DNA from: Rotaria sordida
Taxonomy: Eukaryota; Rotifera; Eurotatoria; Philodinida; Philodinidae
DNA length: 64,000 bases
Assembly (NCBI GenBank): GCA_905250125.1
Contig: CAJNOL010000635.1
Span: forward strand, 9,942 to 73,941
Reading direction: 5' to 3'
The notes under the pieces are model-generated. The model had not been told where the DNA came from. It saw only the letters and a list, made by a program, of their open reading frames with translations, and ran no database searches. The position numbers and the translations under genes were made by a program. This document shows, piece by piece, positions 23,701 to 38,700 of this stretch. How positions within the stretch are numbered: the first letter of the stretch is position 1; the number at the start of each line of letters is the position of its first letter.

Positions 23701-26700
23701 TATCTTCCATTATGGAAATCAATTTTAAGTGTTACATCATTAAAAGTAATGAAATAAAGTTTTCTTTTATTTATAATTTCTTCTTTGTTAAAAGGAATTT
23801 GATACAAGTGCATATCCAATATTTGATCGACAAAATATGCTTGTATCATTATATGATGAAATAATTGATTCAATTTTACATATTATTGATCGACTTGATT
23901 TAAGTGTTGAAAAAGAAAAACCAGATGTAAGGCAAAAAGTTTTACCTTTTTTTTTTTTGTTCAATTATAATTAAAATTTAGGATGAAAATAATGATGGAA
24001 CTGCAACTACTGATCCTGTTTTTGGTATGCGACCTGTAAAACCAATGGATTTTCAAATATTCTATAATCTCGTTGATTTTTGTCAGTAAGTTTCTTTGTT
24101 TAAATCATACATCTGCTGAAATAATAAAAATATTTTCGATTTTGATTGCTTTTGTTTTTTTTTATATTTAACTCTTCGCTTTCGATGACAGTTTCAGAAG
24201 AATCACTGATAAAATAACTATATAAATTCTCAACAATAAATATTTTGTTCGAAGTCTAATGTGATAAAATTTTACAAAAAAACAAAAAATTATAAAATGA
24301 TATTCATCATTCTTCTTGACGATCACTGCAAGGCTGGGATATCCAGAATGAGCGAGTGATCTCTCCCAATCTTGACAAATTTTTGCCTTTCTCCAGCGCT
24401 TTATCGTTTTTTGTTGTCATTGATTCCCCAAGAAATACTCACCCCTCTCCAATCCTGTCGATCGCAGTACACCTCTAGTACAGGGTCCATCTAATGGCTT
24501 AGCATCTTTTATTTGACAAACTATTAGCAATCTTGTGAAACATATTTGATTCATTAGTAAACATTCTCGTCGATATATATCCTACAACACATTTCCGGCA
24601 TATATTTTGCCTGCAAGCAGAAAAAGACCTCTAGACATTATGGAGACATAACTCAGAGAGATCCATAAAATAACTAATAGTCTATTCTAAGACAGGAAAT
24701 ATTAAGTATGAGTATCAATAAAAACGTTTAGTGAACATTTTTGACTGAGCATAAAATTGTACACAGGAATAAGTAGTAATTAGTTTAAAAATTTCCCATA
24801 ATCCTCTATAGTTTTTCTTTATTTTAAAGCTTCTCTCTGTTGTGGTTTTTGCTATTCGATAATGAATATAGTTTTACTCTTTTCCATAATATTTCGATAA
24901 ATTCAAAAAGTGGATTTCAATATTCAGCAAGATCATTTCCCAATCGATTCCATGGAATAAATTTTGATTTTTTTTTATATGCCGACCCCATCCTCGTGCG
25001 ATGCTCTATGTGATTGAATCACACATCTGTAAATTGAGATTTGTGGAAAATCAAATCCGAAACTAATCCTCGCAGCGTCTATATGCCGTTTTCCCTTGTT
25101 CATATCTATGCCAGTCAACATTTAAAAGTAAAAGATTAATCTTGTTTTTATCTTTCTTTTTAAAGAGATTTATTACCTGATCAAACACCAGAATTATTTC
25201 AAAAATGGATATTTCGATTTTTATATGATATTATTGCTACATCAACAAAGTTTGTCTATACAATTCTTAATTAATCAATATGAATTAAATAAATATTTTT
25301 AATTTAGATATCCATTAGTTAGTGGTGTATATCGATTTGCTACATTAATTATGAATATTTGTTTAAAACTTGATTATTTTAAAGTAATGAAAATAATTTT
25401 AAAAAATTTTTATTATCAATTTTGGATTGTTGTTTTGTTTTTTTGTTTAGTCAAATCGTTCTGTAGCAACAACACGTGGTGGTATTGAAATGATGGAAAT
25501 TGATACAAATGAAAATGAACAAATTATAGCTGTTTGTTCACTTGTTAGACGATTTGCACATGAAGTACTTTCTCGTCAAAAACAATATCGTGATGATTTA
25601 CTTGTATCATGTTTACAATTTATTATTTCATTACCATCAGAATGTATTGATTATGATTTTGCTGATTATGTACCAGCTATTCAAGTAAAACTAACAAAAA
25701 ATTCTGTTTTTTTTTTTTTTTTGAAATAATAATTGAATGATATAATTTTTAGCTTGCTTTAAGTATTGGTTTAACTTATTTACCATTAGCTGAACAAACA
25801 ATTAATAGTCTTGAACGATGGTCACAATCAACATCATTAAATTTACCAAATTTTTATAATCAAATATTACCTTATCTAGATGATTTTCTTCGTTTATCTT
25901 ATGATCAAGGTAAAACTTGAAAGAAAAAATAAAGTAAAGATTAAATATATTTGATAATTTTAGGTGATGATGTTAATGTTCGAGCTATTGTTTCATCATT
26001 ACAAGAAAAAACACGTCTGAGTTCGAAAACTAAACGTGCTCTACCAACACGAATGCTTAAAAAAACTAAACAAATAAAACATGTATGTTTTTTAGATTTA
26101 TCATATAAGAAAAAAGAAATACATTTTGATTGTAAACTACATAGAAAGTTTTCTATGAAATTAAATCATTTTGTTCCAAAAATATTATGAATAAGTTTAG
26201 AGAATTATCGTACAATTCTCATAGAATTTAAATTGAAAATATAATAAAATGAATTCTTCTTTTAAACAATAAGATAGTTTATTTGGACGTAGAGAAAACT
26301 TTCGTTATAACTTTTAAAAATCATATTATCAAGAAATGAATATCATGATCAATAGAGAAATCACAACATATGTTATTCTTTGTCATGAGAACAGAATTTT
26401 TTCGAGATGTAGGTGAAGAAAAAGATCACGATTCATTGTAGCTAATATGTACTTAGTCCTCGTATATGGGAAGATCAATTGATTGACGAAGCGAAAGAAC
26501 TTTGAGTCAGATCGATTTCTTGTTTAGAGCTACAGTTTTAAAAGTATAATTTAACTTATATATTTGTTTGAAATTTCATAGTATGATAAATTTCTCTAAT
26601 TCAGCTTTTCTAACATTGAACAAAATGATTTATTGTTTATGATTATTTCAAATTAGATTCATTATACCTAATCTTTTTTTCATGAAAAAATTTATATTGT

Positions 26701-29700
26701 TCTTTTTTTTTGTTCATAGCTTTTTGAAGATAGTGATATTCGTCGTGTACAATTTCGTATTTTGAAATATCTTGGTTCATTAGGAAGTCGTATAAATCAT
26801 TATCTTATTGATGATACTTCAAATCATTTAATTAAAGAAGCTGTAGCATGGGATAATGAAAATCATATAACATTTGCTGTACCATTGGATGATATAAAAC
26901 CTACTATTCATCTTGGTAATAAGAAATTTTCTTTTCTTTAACTTTTTTTTTTTTTCTTTTATAATCTTTTGATTTAATTTAGATATTTTTCTACCTCGTA
27001 TTGTCGATCTAGCATTACATAGTTCTGATCGTCAAACAAAAATAACTGCATGTGAATTACTTCAATCAATATTACTTTATATGATTGGAAAAAGTGCAAA
27101 TAATCGAAGCAGTGTAGCAGTTAGTTTCTAGTTTTTTTTTTGTATCATTTAAAGAAAAGCATATTGATTCTTTTTATTTAGGCTTCTTATGAAAAACTCT
27201 ATGAACATTTATTTCCTGCTGTACTCGAATTATCTTGTGATTCAGATACAGTAATAGAATTTAATTATTATTTTCTAAAAATTTTTTTTTTTTATTATAA
27301 ATTTAGTTTACAAAAACATTATTTACGACATTTATGATTCAAATGATACATTGGTTTACAAAAAATCAAAATTATGAAAATCCTGAAACAATGTCAATGC
27401 TTGATACATTTATGGTTTTTGAATTATTTGTTTTTTTTTCTATGAAACAAAATTTTCATCTATTCTAGAATGGTATGATATCTGGTCGTAATGCATCAAT
27501 ACGTGATTTTAGTGGTATTTGTCTAAAAGAATTTCTTAAATGGACTGTTAAACATGCTGGTGGTTATGATAAATCAGCTTATTTAAAAAATGCAACATCA
27601 ATTCTTAAACGTATTCTAAGTTTTTCATTACATCCAAATAGTTTTAAAAGACTTGGATCAATATTAGCATGGAATTCAATTTATACACTCTATCGGTATA
27701 ATGATATTTTTCTTTGATATTTTTTATTTAAATTTAAAATAATATTTTAGTGAATCAGAAACATTAGTTGATGTTTATACTCTTCAATTACTTTATGTAT
27801 TTGTTGAAAGTTTAGCAATTGCTCAAGAAGATGATCCATCTTTGGGTAATTTCTTTTATTGAATTGTTATGATTTTTTTTCTTTCTTGCTTTAGGTACTC
27901 AACAACAAGCAATAGGAGCTTTATCTCATATAGAACGAATAATAAAAGAAAAATCGAATTTATTTATTAAAGAAACACCAAAACGACATCGTCCACCGTA
28001 GAGATCATTTTTTTTCTTACAAAAAAAATTTTTTTTTTTAATTTGATAAACTTTTAGATCATGGACTGAAGCATCACTTGATGTTACTGTTCGATGGTTA
28101 CTTCGACAATGTGGAAGAATTGAAACAGAATCAAGAAGAAAATGTATTGAACTTGTTTGTATATTTATTCCACTTTTACCTGGTAGGAAATAATTTATTA
28201 TAATAATTTAAAAAAATAATTTAATTTCTTCTTTTCTAAAAAAAAACAAAAAAAAAAGGTATTCGATCAATACGAGAATATTTTGAATTAAAAATAAAAT
28301 CCGAAGGAAATATTTATTTTATTGAAAGGTAAGAAAATCATTTGAAGAAAAATGAAATTTTTTTTTTTTGTTTTTTTTTTTTAGATTTGAAGGTGCCATT
28401 AGTAAAGAAAAAAAAACAAGATTTAAAGCAAATTTAGCAAATCAACCATGTTTAACTGATATAAATGAACAATTTTCTCTTCCAATTGTCTATCAATGGC
28501 TTGATACAGTTATTGCTTCATTAGATTGTTATACATGGGTATTTTCACAAGGTTTTCTTAATCCTCTTCTATTTCAAGGTAAGTTCAAAAAAAATTTTAA
28601 CTATTATAGATAAAGTTGAAATAATTAATTAATTACAATTGAGTTGTTTCGTAATATACGAAAATTTATTAATTTGTATTATCATACAATATTGTTATTA
28701 GAAACTTAGAACATATATATATATTCTATTATTATAGACAACAATCAACAAAGTCGTTTGATTACATCATTATCATATTTTATCTCAAAAATATCAATGA
28801 ATACATTACATGATATTGTTAGTTATTTTCCAGTTTCAAATCAATCATATATATTTACTCCAAATGATGTTCGTCAATTTGATACGTAAGAAATATTGAT
28901 ATTTGCCTTTTTCTTTTTTTTAATCTTTCATTATATATTTAGTGCAAAATGTACAGTGATTGTTCGTCTACTTAATTTTATTACAGCAATTTGGACAAAA
29001 TATCCACTTGATACAAGACGTGCAATTGATAATTCATTTTATAGTAATGATTTAACAAAATTAATTTTAACTTGTGTATTTAATCCAACACAAATTGGAT
29101 TTGATATTAATAATGAAGAAATTAATAAAAAATTACCAGAACGAGTTAGTTATAATTGTTATTATTTAATTCAATTCGAAAATTTTATTATTTAGATTCT
29201 TATTCTACTTAAATCAATGACAACTCATCTATCTGAACAATTATTACAATCATTTTATAGTAATGCACTTCAAATGACGAAATCCGACGGGTAAATCAAT
29301 GTAGAATTGTTTAAGATGAGATTTTTATTCTACCAATTAGATATGATAAAATCAGTATCTTGAAAGTATGAATGAACATCAGTTCACAATATAGAGACTA
29401 ACAGAAAAAGATTAGATCTTGTAGCATAGGATGAGAATCAGTTAAAGCTAAAAATCTTAACATACATTAAGACTAAGTCATAGATTGCAGAATGAAATTG
29501 TGACTAAATACTACAAAACGTCTGGCCTTACACATCTCTCATAGATGTCTATTGAAATATTAATATTAATCTTTTTATTTAAAGTTTGTACAATTTAACA
29601 AATGAACTCAATATGAATCCTGTTCGTTGGACACTTATATTCACCATTACTCGTGGACTTCGTCTCTTACATGATGTTCGATTATTAGCTAAACCAACTC

Positions 29701-32700
29701 AACCTGAACAATATGCTAAAGAACTTTGGACAACAATGTTAACAGTATTTAATTATTCTTTATACAAAAAAAGCATTCATTTAAAAACTTATTCTCTATT
29801 TTTTGCAGAAAATGATTACACATGAAGAAGATTGTGATAAAGCAAATATTGTTTTAACTATCGATAATCAACGTGGTTTACAAGCTCTATTTGATTATAT
29901 TATTTATTTAGGCATTAAGGTAAAGAAAAAAAAAGTTGTTAGCACTATTCTTGTAGGATTAAAATGTAAAATACGATATAGCTGCTGTTACTAATCATAA
30001 GGAGATTGTTTTGTTCTATCCATCTTGGGACATATTACTTCAGTATTCTAGAAATATAATAAGAAAGCAGTTCATATATTATAATGAGCTGTTATTGATA
30101 TATGGTCTTTGATCGTATATCAACAACGTCTGTCATGGTCTGCGATAGTGTCTGACTAGCGTCCAGACCTCGAAACAGGTCGCCCGGTTCGGCTCGGCCC
30201 AGCTTGCTCTGGTCTGACGATTTTATCTTTTTTGACGTAACTTTTTCTGATTTGGCTCACTCCTGAGGGGAAAACTTCTTTACGCTACGCCCCTTGGTCA
30301 TCACTTTTTATAAAAGCCGAAAAAATATGGCATAGCCATCTATTGAGAAAAAAAATCTTTGTAAACGAAGTTACTGTCAGGACCGAGGGGGCCATAAAAG
30401 AGCAGCCCGATTTCGAGACTTGCTAGCGTCTGTCATGATCTTTAGCTAATAGAGCTCGTCGGGTTGGCCGCGAACCCGATGGATTCTATTGGTTAGCGTC
30501 TATTGTGATCTGTGATGATTTCTAACAAGCGTCTATCTCGATCTATGAGAGGAAGATCCAAATTTTTACTTCAATACTTCTTTTAGATTGTGTTTCAAAA
30601 GAAATTCTCAAGAAATAAAATTGAATTCAACTATCTTTTTTCTTTTTTTTTTCTTTTAGCCCAATGAAGTTTTACCGTACTTTTTTCAATCAAATCGTAT
30701 TCATACTGATTCAGGTATGGCAACAGTTGGAACTTATTTATTAGCATTATTTAAACATCAAATAACTAGTTGGCTTGGTACAACACCACATTTTATTATA
30801 AATAATATTGGTGAAATAAAAACTATTGAACAATGTCGTTTAATTGTTTCATTTCTTATAATTGTTCTTGATTTATGTAGTCGAGAAAAAGATCTACGTC
30901 AACAATGTGGTCGACAATTTGTTGATGGTATATATACATGTTGGTCATTATTTATTTTACTTTATCGTTCAATAAATATTGATGATAAATTATTAATTGT
31001 TACATTATTAACAAAAACATTTATTATTGATAGTCGTTTATTAATAACACATGAAGAATTTGATCATATATCTCAAATGTATTTATCATTATTAATAGAT
31101 AAACAATTAAATTTAACATTTAAAACACGTTTACTTGATTTATTACCATTTTTTGCATCACTTGATAATGATGAAGATCTATTAGAAGATAAACGTAAAA
31201 AATGGTCGGATGATCTTTGTCGTACATTACATATATTTACAGCTGATTGTTTTCCATTAAAAAGTACTGAATTTCATAAAGGTACACAAGAATATCATGA
31301 TTATCAAGGTGCAATAAGAAAAATTTTATCAGCACTTGAATTATCATCATCATTTATATTATTTGAATTATTAATATGGATGTTATGTTGTGAACAAAAT
31401 CATATATTTGAAGATGAAATACTTTCATCAATAAATCATTTTATAATTAAATTAAATGATTATAATAAACAAATAAATTTACTTGATTATATTTATTCAA
31501 TATTATTTGGACATAATTCATTATTTCGTATTGAACATCGTTTAAATGCATTAGAAAAATTTATATTAAAAATCTTAACATCAGTTAAAAAACAAACATT
31601 AATTGAATTTTATAAAAAATATATAACATTATTTATTATTGAACAACTTGATATTAAAATTGATTTAACATCATCATTAATAACATCAATATTAATTAAT
31701 AAAATTTCTACATATCGTTTTATTGATTATATGTATACAATATTAAATAAAGATGATGTTTTTGGTTTAAATTCTTTAATTGCAAAAATTTTTTATGAAA
31801 CAGTTAAAAAACAAGAAGAAGCAAGAAAAATATTAAATATTGAAATGCCAATAACAATTATTAAACTTAATCCAACAATGGATGGAAAAGAATTAACAAA
31901 ATATATTATAGCACGAGCTCGTGCACAATTTATTGATGGAAAAATAATGAAATCAATAGAAATGATATTAACAAATATAACAACAATAGAAAAAGAAATG
32001 AAAATGAATTTAATTCGTTCATTAGCAATAAGTTCATTTAATTGTCTTATTTCAGTATTAATTTGTACACAAACAGAAGCTAAACTTTATAAAGCTTTTA
32101 TTTTTGATGCTAATGTATCAAAGGTAAATTAAGAATAGTTTTCAGATATTTGAATAATTCGAGCAGTGGATGCGAGTGATAGGTAGAAATACACCCATAT
32201 CTACTAGATCTATGATAATTCTTTTATTTTGAAAGTTCTAAAAAACATTTATTTCTTGCTCAAGAAACTTTCTACGCCAATCAGTTCGTTATTAAAAAAC
32301 TTGACTACTTTCATAAGCCATTATAATTTTGTTTCTACTAACTGTACATTATTATAGAAATAATTTCTTTGTTTTTTTTTTTTTTTAGGACGAATATATT
32401 TTTGAAAATATAATCGATCCAAATCATAAATATACATTTCCTCTTGAACTCGAACGTTATTATAAAAAAGATAAACGTACATTATTAAATATTCTATGTA
32501 AAAAAATTCTTACATTATCAAATTCTGATAATCAATTACATCAACAACGTTCATCAACTATACCACGTTATTTACCTTCTCAATATTTATTTGGTAGTAG
32601 TTTAACAGATGAATTAGCTATTTTTGATTTTACATCTGTTGCTGCTAGTCAACAACAAAATGATTTAAATAAAAGTCAATTAAATTCTTCTTTAGAAAAT

Positions 32701-35700
32701 TCAATTGAAATTTCATTAAATAAAAAAAATGATGATAGACCAGCATTAATTGAAGGTACAGATAATGATTTTGGAGCAAATTTTATTGAAATTGAAATGG
32801 ATGAACTTAATTTACATCCATGTATGGTACCAATGATTTGTTTACTTAAACATATGGAAGCAAATGGTATAACAACTGTTCAATCTGATATGCCACCTTG
32901 GATGATTTGTTTATATAAAAAATTTAGTGATCCAACTATAGCATTTAATATTAGATTGTTTATCATGCGTCTTATTACACATACACATACAATATTTAAA
33001 CCTTATGCTCGTTATTGGTTAACACCAATAATTCATATGTGTAATCAAATGTTTGAAAAATCTTCAGAAGGTTTAAATACATTTCTTATTGATACAATTG
33101 TTATATTATTATCATGGAATACAATAGCTATACCAAGTGAAGTTGATAGAACATCAGTACAACGTCTTTTAGAATATTTATTTCTTAATTGTACACATAA
33201 AAATTCTCTTGTTATGAAATCAAATTTAGATTTAATTAAAAAATTAATTGAATCATGGAATGAACGTATATATGCACCAACATTAATTTTATATAAATTA
33301 ATATCTGATCAAGATATTAAATCAAAACATAATGCTATAGGTTTATCATTAATTGGAATATTATTAGCTAATAATATATTACCTTATAATGAAATAAATG
33401 ATTTAACTGAAGATAAATTTAATGAAACATTATTAAAAAATATGAAAAATTCTTTTCGAAATATTTATGCAGCAGCTGCAGAAGTTGTTGGAATGTTATT
33501 AAATATTAAAAAATTAAAAGGACAATCAAATGAACGTTTATTAGAACAATTAAGTTTTATATTAAAATGGCATAGTGGTCAACCTATACAAGATACATAT
33601 GTAACATGTATTTATTCATTACAAAAACATTATCCAGAAATTGTTGATAAAACGTAAATGAAATTTTCATTTTGAAACAAAAAAAAAAATCAAATTTTCT
33701 TTTGTGGATTTTTTATTTTAGTGTTATGAATAAATTAATGTTTGGTTTGAAAAAATTGTATGGAGATTTTAAAATGGAATGTTTAGAATCAATGATTGCA
33801 AATATTACAGAATTTGATTATGTATATTTAGAATTAAAAGCTGTTGGAATACTTGATATTCTTATTCATAAGTAAATAGAATTTTTCTTTTTTTTTTTTG
33901 ATTAGAAATTCTTATGAAAGGGATACAGAATGAATGACATTTTGTCACGGAAAGTTATTTCTTTAATCCTTGTAAAGAGCATTATTTCTAAGAATAGTTG
34001 GTACAATCCGTAGTATTCAGTACTATGTCGTCCTGCTGAGTACCACAGAGATATGTGGGACCAAGTGTTTTTGATTTCAATCTCGATTATGATCTCAGAT
34101 TAGAGAAAACTATTCCAATATTTATTCGTATTACATCTAAAACAATCCTTCAATATTCGTTTTTTTTGATTATTTAGTTGACGATGAGTATTTTTTTTGG
34201 ATCATCTACCTTGAATTATGCTCAAAGAGATAAGATAATTCGCCTAAAACTATAATCTTGAATTTTGATTCGGAGAACTTTTTTCTCGTAGTCCCAGTCT
34301 CACATATCTCGAGTATCGATTATTCATAGGAATAAGGCTCGGTATAAAGACTAATGAGATAAACTTCGGCTCGATCCGAAGACTCCTTTAATCCATATTT
34401 CTTGACTGAATATTAAAATCTAGATGAAATTTATATGTTGTTGTTTTTTCTCGAATAGAATCAGTTGGAGTTAGGCAACATTAGGATGATGTCATGATCT
34501 TTTGGAAAAAGATTTTCTTGCTTCGTAATGAATACGAGAAAAGTTTTCTATGATTGAAAAATGTTGCAGATTTGTTAATAGAACTCGTGTGCAATGAAAT
34601 CTAATGATGAATCTCTAAAACCTTTCTTTGCGAAAATACAAAGAGGAATAGATAGCTTTATCTAAAGATATACTGTGTTCAATGGTCAATTTTACTTTAC
34701 TATGAATGCTTTTTTTTGAGTTTGACTCAGTTTAAATGGATACAAAAAAATCCGACTGGATTTTCTCATTCTGAATGATATAATATTGGCTACTCTTCAG
34801 TTAGAAACTCAAAGCATTAATTCCTGTGTATATGTTATAGAGATTGTTCATTTGTACTTAATAGTAATCTGAGAATGAGATGTTAGAGCTCGGCTAAAGG
34901 GTCTGCATTAGACATGTGTTAATTTCCTGTTAAGTAAGTGAACATATGTTTTGAACAAGTTCTCTCTCATGTAATACTATCTCAGTCAAGTTGAAAGTTG
35001 GTTATCAACTTTAGGACAGTTGATAAAGCTGTTAACTATTCAGTTTAGGCTCAATATACATAAGAACAGATATTAAACAGCTTTTTTGTGACTCACTTCT
35101 TTTGGTTCCTTGAACTACGAGCTGTCACATAACTGTTCTGCATCCACATTACTCTTTTTTCATTCGTGTGATATTTTCTAAAGATAATTTTATATCTATG
35201 TAGATTTGTTGATACAACTGTTTGAAATCTTGATGATGAAAATCATTAACTATATCTTTTCTTTTTGTTATTTACAGAGATTTTAGTATTCGTAGTGTTG
35301 CATTAAGACTTTTACATAAACTTTTACCAAAATTAACTCATGAACAATTATTTGAAATAGCACAAATTTTATCTGTTGATGGTCCAAATGAATGTCAATA
35401 TTGGACACTTGAAATTTATAAATGGATGTATGATTATATAACACAACATATAACAAATGAAGTAAATATTTCATTAAAATCTATGTCAGAAAAATTTTAT
35501 CATCATGTACGTGAACAATTACTTCAATTATTATCAAGTAAAAATGAATATATACGTATTAATTGTCGTAATTTTTGGTGTGATCCTAAACGTTTAAGTA
35601 TATCATCACATCATCGTCTTATTGCATTAGTTGATCAATTATATTCAATAAAAACTGAAAATGAATATTTAAATTATTGTACAAATTTTCTTCTTGAACG

Positions 35701-38700
35701 TACAACACATAATCCTGATTATAATCGTTTTATATTTGAAAATCCCCTTGATAAATGTATATTTCAAGAATTTCCATTAGTATGTAATTGGCGTCAACAA
35801 CATCATACATATATGACACCATTATTTACATTACAATCTCAAACTACAAATGATCCAATAAACACAAATATAATGACAATGGATCCAGTTCATTTTATGC
35901 AAACATTAACAGATAATAATAATAAGATTGATCAACAACAACAGCAACAAAATCCAACAACAGGAATGCTTTTACAAACACAAGAAATATCTAATCGACA
36001 ACAATTTATTCCAACACAAATATTAGATAATAATATAAATTATAATTGGCTTAAACAAACAAATACATTTGATACATCAAATACATATGTTTTACCAACA
36101 TTATCAACACAAAATAAACAAACATCATTAATAGTTAATGTTGAAAATATAAATAAAAAATCAAAATTAATTTCATCATCAATAAATCAATTTGATAAAA
36201 ATGAAAATAATGATAATAATGATGATGATATATTTCGACTTAAACGACGATTTCTTAAAGATACAGGTAAATTACATAGTTATTTTGCACGAAAACAAAA
36301 TGAAAAAAAACGAAAAGAAAAACAATTTCTTAATGAAATTAAACTTAAACAAGAAAATCAAGTTGAAAAATATCGTACATATCGTATTGGTGAATTACCT
36401 GATATTCAAATATGTTTTAGTGATATTATTATACCATTACAAGCACTTGCTCAATATGATGATCATATTGCTCGTTTACTTTATTCAAATTTATTTACAT
36501 CAATATTAACATCACTTGAAGATAAATTATCTAATGATGAATATATTGAATTAATTGAAACAATTCAACATCGTTTTAATGTTATGTTATCACAATCAGA
36601 AATATTTTATCCATCATTTGTTATTTCTTTACTTGATATTATTTTATCAAAATCTAAACAAATTAAAATATCTTCACAATATATTAGTGCATCTGTTATA
36701 GCTAGTCATTTAGAACCAATTGGTATATTAACATTAGAATGTTTTATTCGTTTAAATCAAACAAATGAAATAAATGAACTTCAATATGAATCAATAAAAA
36801 AAAAATTTAAATCTGATCCTATTTTAAATAATCAATTATATAAAGATATTGATTATTGGCTTGAATTAGCTAAATGTTATCGTTCAATAACAAATTATGA
36901 TGATGTACGTGGTATTTTTTGTCAAATTTCACCATTAAAATCTTTAACATTAAAAGCTATTGAAGAAGAAAGTCATTCAGATTTTTTATTAGCTTTAAAT
37001 AATTATGTAACAGCATTAGAACAATATCCATTAACAGATGATACAATAAATGATCCAATATTAGAATTAGAACATGAATTTTGGACACAATCTATGTTAA
37101 ATTGTTGTAATCAATTAAATAATTGGACAATTATGTCTAAACATATATTTATTGCTAATACAACATTTGATACATTATGGTCAAATGCATATCAATTAAA
37201 TTATTTAATGCCATATGCTATACGTGCTAAACTTAAATTACTTATATCAGGTACTGAACAAGAACAATTAGAACAAGAAGATCTTTGTCAATTTTTTAAT
37301 AATTTATCATCAACTACAAATGTTACATCAACAACAACAACAACAACAACAGCAACATCTGATTCCGAAACAACATTTGTTAAACGTTCTTATATTGAAA
37401 AACAATATCCATTTGAATTAGCTACTTTTTTTCTTTATCAAAAAGATTTTGATCGTAAGTATATATATATATTATTCATTTTGATAAATGAATAATTATT
37501 AAATAATACCAAGAGAAATTTCCAATCAAAGTTAAAAAAAAACATAACAACGTTTTCGGGGTTATGAACTTTATCTTAAGAAGCAGGCTTTTAAAATATT
37601 ATAAGGATGATTAGACTAGAGTCCATCAGATCCAAGAATTATTGGACCCGGATCTGACTGATTAAAATTTATTGGGCTCAAACCCGATCGACAAAATTTT
37701 TTTGGATTCGGAGCAGACCAATCAAATTTGTTGTATTCGGACCTAATTGATTGATCTTTTGTGGATAGAACCCATCGGATTCAAGAATTTCTGGATCCGG
37801 ATTCGGTCGGGTCGAAGTTCGAGTAGGACTTCATGGACTCTAGATTATACTAACATACCGGCAAATATTAGAGAGAAGTCATATAATTCCATTTTTCTAA
37901 CAATAGCATGTCACATATTATAATTATTTTAGAAAAAATAAAATATAAAATTATAAATGAAACAATAATCATTTTTAAAGATATAACGATATCGTTAGAA
38001 AATTTTCAATTAATGTTGTTCCATAGGTTCAAAATATTATATTCAATATGCTAAAGAACAATTTTTACTTCGTTGGTCACAATTAAGTCGTTTAAGTGAA
38101 TATGGTCGTAAAACTACAATACAATTAATACAACCATATCATGAACTTGATCAATTTCTTGTTTTTATTGAACATAATTTACCTTTACTTAAAACACTTG
38201 AAAATCGTTATTTAACAAATAATAAAAAAGATACAATAACACGTGATTTATTTCATGAACGTATACATAATGATTTACTTTCACAATGGCAAATACCAGA
38301 TGTTATTCGTAGTTCAATTCCAATATGGGATGATATTATTACTAATCGAACTCTATTTTTAGATGTAAGTCAATGATTAAACTATTGTAGAATATGTTTT
38401 TTTTTTTCTATTTTATTTAACTTTAGATTCTTGATGAATTAGTCGGTGGACCACGTATGACATTTACAAGTCGTTTAAAAGCATTAGAATTTGATCCAAT
38501 ACTTATTGATTATAAAGTTCAATTATCACTTGATATGGCATATTGTGCATTACGTCAACGTAATTTTAAATTATCATTATCAAAATTAAATGATACACGT
38601 AATCGATTAGATTTATGTGAAAATCCATTAATAAAATCAATTTATTGGAATGAAATCTATTGTGATGTACATTTAAAACGTCATCAAATTCAATCAACAT

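Noticed and set aside
35283-35474. Minus-strand frame opposite PRKDC (likewise 5267-5560 and 5855-6073 opposite the receptor-like gene)
   Set aside because: Antisense shadows of real exons with biased composition.
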